Shown: positions 60,422-64,000 of the stretch, piece by piece
Position numbering within the stretch: the stretch's first letter is position 1
Layout: each line of letters opens with the position of its first letter
Assembly (NCBI GenBank): GCA_904501735.1
Contig: CAJGBY010000002.1
Location: 124,001 to 188,000, forward strand
Length of the DNA stretch: 64,000 nucleotides
Direction: 5' to 3'
From: an uncultured Muribaculaceae bacterium
Lineage (GTDB): Bacteria; Bacteroidota; Bacteroidia; Bacteroidales; Muribaculaceae
The notes under the pieces: generated by a model
Told to the model about the DNA's origin: nothing
Database searches by the model: none
The model's input: only the letters and a program-made list of their open reading frames with translations
Translations under genes and position numbers: made by a program

Positions 60422-63364
60422 CTATTTAGCACAAAATTCTTTAAATTTACAATATTCACAGCGAGTTTCATCCTCCGTTTGAGTAAATGGAACATTTTCA
60501 TCAAAAATTTCAGTTACTATTTTATTTAAAGATTTAATGAACTGGTCAGTGAAATTTGTGTGATTATATATAATCTCTTTCTTTTTTCCTCCTGGAGATT
60601 TAACAACGACTTCAGCTTGCGACATGTTCTTAACTGTATAAATCTCAGGTTTTATTTCCACATCAGTGTTATTTTTAGAATTATAGAAATGGCAATACAT
60701 AAGTATTTGATTAACAGCTTTTGATTCATAATTTAAACGAAGCCTATCATCATCTATATATATCGAAGTTTCATCTTTACCAGTTTTATAATCCACTATA
60801 CGATAATATTCATTATCTCCATCAATAACTAAATCCAAACGGTCGATTACTTGTTTGAAATTAATTTCAATATCATCCCAATATCCTAGTTCTACTTGTT
60901 CACCCTTTATATAAATAAACTCTTGCTGCTTATCTTTTTTTAGTATCTCATATACATAATGTTTAATTACATCATGCAACATATAGCCAACACCATCTAA
61001 AGGGTCATCACAAAATTCACCTTTTTTATTCAATAGGTAATTAACGACTTGTACAATAACTCTATCAATAGCTAATCCATTATTCTTTTCAAGTGATTCA
61101 ATATAGAATTTAGATATGAGTTTTCCAAGACCATTACTTGACGGGCTTGCATTCTCATATAATCTTTTCATTATTTCATGTACAATTGAACCAAAAGTAC
61201 TTGCATCAATAAATTCATTAATAGAGTCATTGATGTACAAGTGTTCCACTTTTTCAAAATAGAACTTCAAAGGACAGCTTAAATATGAGTTAATTGAGCT
61301 TGCCGACAAATATCGTTCTCCTCCTTTTTGATACTCAGATAATCTTGTTAGAATGCGATCCGATTTAGGAATTATTATTTTGTTGTCAGCTGATTTAGAT
61401 AAGCCGAACGACACATAATCAATTTTTGCATTACTATTGCCATACACTCTACATAGTTGTTGGATAAAACGAGAGGGGTCACCAGAGCCTAAACCAGTAG
61501 TTCTTGCATCATATAATAGAAATACATTTTCAGCCTTACTAATCATTCTATAGAAATAATAAGCGTACATTGATTCTTGATGCTCCACTGTAGAAAGTCC
61601 ATAACCCTTGCGTAAGGTATATGGAATAAAGCTTCTTGAAAAATGTTTTCGTGGAAAAACTCTTTCATTCATTGATAGAATCACAATATTACGGAAGTCT
61701 AAACAACGAGTTTCAAGTACACCCATAATCTGCAAACCTTCAAGAGGTTCACCTTGCATAGAAATCGTTTGACCCGAAATAAATCGATCTATCAAATAGA
61801 AAAATGTAGAATCATTGAATTCAAGTGTATATTTTCCTATTAACTTTATTAAAGTATTAAATAATTCAATATACTTAATTGCACAACTACGCTCAACAGC
61901 TTCTTTTTCATTGTTAGTGAATGATGGAATAATATCTTGTTCAATACAATGCATAATTGACTGAACATATTGTATCAAACCACTAACAGATTTCTCTTCA
62001 ATAGGAATAAACAAATGATTAAATGATTTAAACCTATTTTTCAACAATGAACTGCTTACATAAAATGGCCTTTCTTTCGCCAATTCACTAAATAATATTT
62101 GTGCTTCCTTTTGAGTTGTAAGCTTCAAAAAAGGATGAGATAATAATTCCTTTAAATCTTCAATATAATAGCACCATTCATTATTTATTTTTCGTGATTG
62201 ACGATGTAGTTTTGCAACCAATGACAACAGTACTGATGTCAATGATTTTTTAAGTGGAAATCCTAAAGTAATATTAGTAGTTCTGGTTTGTTTATCAATC
62301 GAACCACATAGAGGTATAAATAGATTTTCATCAGGCAATACTATAGCAGTATCTATTAGATTATTAACATCTCTGACTTGATTTTTTTCAACTAATTCGT
62401 CAATAATGGTTGATGCATATTTAACTTGACCTACATTAGTTGGTAATGCCTTTATCTTAATATTAGGGAAAGTTGTAATATCTCCACCAGGCAACTCATA
62501 TTTAGATTTAAATCTTTTCGAATTCAAGCTTATGAAACGAGTAGCTTTGTTATTCTCATCGCGCAAAGCAGGTGAATTCATATCCCAATAGAAATCAGCA
62601 ATGCCTTTGTTTTTTAATCCTTCAAATATTTTAATTTCTGAAGTAGATAGAACATTAAATCCAACAAACACATATTGTTTAAAATTTAAGCTATCAGGAT
62701 CAATATTGCTTATCATTTCGGCTGCAGCACGATAAATGCGTCCTCCATATGCCAACCCTTTTTGAGCTAATCGCTTATTAAGGTTCGTATACAACAATCC
62801 CAGCATTTCCCATAGTCTGAAATACTCTTTAGTGTTTCCTTTTTCGGCATTATGGTTTCTTGTGTGTTTCCAAAAATACTCTTTTCCTAATTCATTATTT
62901 GAGAAATTATCGCCAAAATATTCTTTTAACGCCTTTTTCTGATTTTCATCTAAATAATCAGTTCCAATCTCATTATATTCTCTTAAGTTCTGGAACATTT
63001 CATCTGCATCAACCATATATAGGTCGACATCGTTAAAGTCGTTTAGAATTACTTCGCCCCAATATGAGAATTCGTCAAAGCTTTCGATATTTTCTTTCGC
63101 GATAGCTCTATATTCCTCATATAAATCAAGCATCAATTCAATGCGACCACATTCGGTCTTGTGAGTTAAATCACACACAAACTCCGAGATGCTTGTTATT
63201 CCAGGTAATATTTTTGCATTGGTTGATGTTTCTTTTAAATATTTTTGAAAGAATAAGCCGCTTCTTCGGTTAGGAAATATAAAACAATAATCTCTTAATT
63301 CATTTCCTACATTATCCAAAAATACATTTACTATATTCTGCAAAAATTGTACCTGTTGATGCAT
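60422..63364 (-). CDS. AddB-like PD-(D/E)XK nuclease with iron-sulfur cluster motif
   Basis: AddB-type proteins join AddA in a helicase-nuclease that resects double-strand breaks. The 980 residues begin with a degenerate helicase region (YCFIFPNRRSGLFFQKYL; no Walker A glycine-lysine loop visible). The helicase-like middle contains ILSMNERVFPRKHFSRSFIPYTLRKGYGLS. The nuclease domain spans about residues 700-980: YLSCPLKFYFEKVEHLY, then YRIVDYKTGKDET as the D-x-K motif. The C-terminus has C969-X2-C972-X5-C978, which with the Cys in YLSCPLK makes the four ligands of an AddB-type 4Fe-4S cluster. No addA gene is adjacent in the window. holB is directly upstream (2 bp gap). Confidence 0.85.
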   Translation of the reverse strand: MHQQVQFLQNIVNVFLDNVGNELRDYCFIFPNRRSGLFFQKYLKETSTNAKILPGITSISEFVCDLTHKTECGRIELMLDLYEEYRAIAKENIESFDEFSYWGEVILNDFNDVDLYMVDADEMFQNLREYNEIGTDYLDENQKKALKEYFGDNFSNNELGKEYFWKHTRNHNAEKGNTKEYFRLWEMLGLLYTNLNKRLAQKGLAYGGRIYRAAAEMISNIDPDSLNFKQYVFVGFNVLSTSEIKIFEGLKNKGIADFYWDMNSPALRDENNKATRFISLNSKRFKSKYELPGGDITTFPNIKIKALPTNVGQVKYASTIIDELVEKNQVRDVNNLIDTAIVLPDENLFIPLCGSIDKQTRTTNITLGFPLKKSLTSVLLSLVAKLHRQSRKINNEWCYYIEDLKELLSHPFLKLTTQKEAQILFSELAKERPFYVSSSLLKNRFKSFNHLFIPIEEKSVSGLIQYVQSIMHCIEQDIIPSFTNNEKEAVERSCAIKYIELFNTLIKLIGKYTLEFNDSTFFYLIDRFISGQTISMQGEPLEGLQIMGVLETRCLDFRNIVILSMNERVFPRKHFSRSFIPYTLRKGYGLSTVEHQESMYAYYFYRMISKAENVFLLYDARTTGLGSGDPSRFIQQLCRVYGNSNAKIDYVSFGLSKSADNKIIIPKSDRILTRLSEYQKGGERYLSASSINSYLSCPLKFYFEKVEHLYINDSINEFIDASTFGSIVHEIMKRLYENASPSSNGLGKLISKFYIESLEKNNGLAIDRVIVQVVNYLLNKKGEFCDDPLDGVGYMLHDVIKHYVYEILKKDKQQEFIYIKGEQVELGYWDDIEINFKQVIDRLDLVIDGDNEYYRIVDYKTGKDETSIYIDDDRLRLNYESKAVNQILMYCHFYNSKNNTDVEIKPEIYTVKNMSQAEVVVKSPGGKKKEIIYNHTNFTDQFIKSLNKIVTEIFDENVPFTQTEDETRCEYCKFKEFCAK

Positions 63365-63366
63365 TT

Positions 63367-64000
63367 CTATCGTTTTATTAAAATTGTTATCTTAATTGCT
63401 AAATCAAAAAGAATTATCTTGCCATTTCCATTACCCGCAATATCAATTTCAGCTTTATTAAATTCATCAAGCATCTTAATTACATTTAATTCATTGATAA
63501 AAGGAGAGAACTTAACGCTGAAATCTTCCTCTTGGCTTGTCATATAGTTTAAATGTGGCTCGCGTATATTATATATATAGTTTTCACGAACCATTCGGCT
63601 TGCATATTTCAAAAAGCGTCTAATTTTCTCACGCTTATAATTAAAGACATTCTCCGACCACACTTTTAATTGTTTCAGGTCTCTCGAATAAGCAAGACGC
63701 ATTAGTTGCACAAAATCTTTAAAGAATTCTTTGTTTTCACTATCAAAAGCAAGGTTTTTTTCAGCTTGCGCCACATTTCCATCTGCAGTTGCAGCAATCG
63801 ATATAGCATCTTGCTCCGACAAACCATATTTGCTTTGAATATATGATGCAACATCATTAATTGATAATCTCTTAAGCTCAATTCTTTGAGTTCTTGAATA
63901 TATAGTCGGCAAAATAGCTTTTGCATTATCACTCACCAATATAAACAATGAATCTTCCGAAGGCTCTTCAATTAATTTCAGCAACTTATTAGCACATTGC
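63367..64000 (-). CDS. holB: DNA polymerase III subunit delta', 3' part
   Basis: The clamp-loader subunit delta' is seen only from its middle to its end. The gene enters from the right edge in frame, reading QCANKLLKLIEEPSEDSLFILVSDN and LPTIYSRTQRIELKRL, matching the end of the AAA+ domain (the SRT-R sensor 1/arginine-type segment). The rest is a helical C-terminal domain. The true start lies beyond the window. The next gene, AddB-like, begins 2 bp later on the same strand, so they are co-transcribed. Confidence 0.9.
   Translation of the reverse strand, partial: QCANKLLKLIEEPSEDSLFILVSDNAKAILPTIYSRTQRIELKRLSINDVASYIQSKYGLSEQDAISIAATADGNVAQAEKNLAFDSENKEFFKDFVQLMRLAYSRDLKQLKVWSENVFNYKREKIRRFLKYASRMVRENYIYNIREPHLNYMTSQEEDFSVKFSPFINELNVIKMLDEFNKAEIDIAGNGNGKIILFDLAIKITILIKR

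Noticed and set aside
63367..63984. A complete gene starting with TTG at 63984
   Set aside because: The frame continues to the window edge in clear holB sequence, so it is a truncated gene and not a start.
1..64000. CRISPR arrays, insertion sequences, integrases, tRNA and rRNA genes
   Set aside because: None was found on reading; no direct repeats with regular spacers and no transposase-like frames.

Overview
The window is a stretch of AT-rich chromosome from a member of the Bacteroidota, most likely the order Bacteroidales. Five things point there: a tmRNA whose tag reads GENNYALAA; family-restricted proteins (DUF4293, DUF4301, an HU-CCDC81/SPOR protein, type III glutamine synthetase); the Bacteroidota promoter form TTG-N19-21-TAnnTTTG ahead of many genes; general absence of Shine-Dalgarno sequences; and lipoprotein-rich envelope genes. 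The sequence does not settle the genus. No rRNA, tRNA, CRISPR array, insertion sequence or prophage was seen. The gene order is that of core chromosome.

Layout. 0-3.5 kb: the 5' part of an M3 peptidase, a large TPR protein and a DUF4293 membrane protein. 3.5-9 kb: uvrA, then divergently two tandem YtxH proteins, a holin-like membrane protein, a small soluble protein, prmA and the tmRNA gene. 9-16.5 kb: an FtsX/LolC-type permease, a 51-residue gene behind an ECF sigma factor, an ABC-F ATPase, an exported phosphoesterase/PQQ-propeller fusion and a secreted alpha-amylase. 16.5-24.8 kb: glutamine synthetase III with a hairpin leader, a long PurF-like amidotransferase, then recQ-recJ on the other strand and a 314-bp intergenic stretch full of inverted repeats. 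24.8-33.4 kb: an MscS channel and a C11 peptidase lipoprotein, tgt with an LptF/G permease, an MFS transporter and dnaG. 33.4-39.2 kb: a probable muropeptide-salvage operon (transglutaminase, NlpC/P60, dipeptide epimerase), then a TPR protein and an HU/SPOR protein. 39.2-52.5 kb: rpsF-rpsR-rplI, a hydrolase, a lipoprotein, an RSH (p)ppGpp synthetase, a DUF4301 protein, a thioredoxin, pyruvate phosphate dikinase, the agmatine-to-putrescine pair aguA-aguB and a DUF4136 lipoprotein. 52.5-64 kb: a four-gene RND metal-efflux operon, an S4-domain protein, pth, rplY, an AddB-like nuclease and the 3' part of holB.

No wholly new multi-gene system is apparent. The points most worth following are: perfect AGGAGG sites at identical spacing before rpsR and rplI in a genome that otherwise lacks them; an RSH enzyme whose hydrolase HD pair is gone although its synthetase motif is of the bifunctional type; a tRNA-guanine transglycosylase with no zinc-binding cysteines; a perfect 16-bp inverted repeat over the promoter of the metal-efflux operon; a structured leader before glutamine synthetase; a dense array of hairpins upstream of recJ; and two promoters placed so close to their start codons that the mRNAs should be nearly leaderless.
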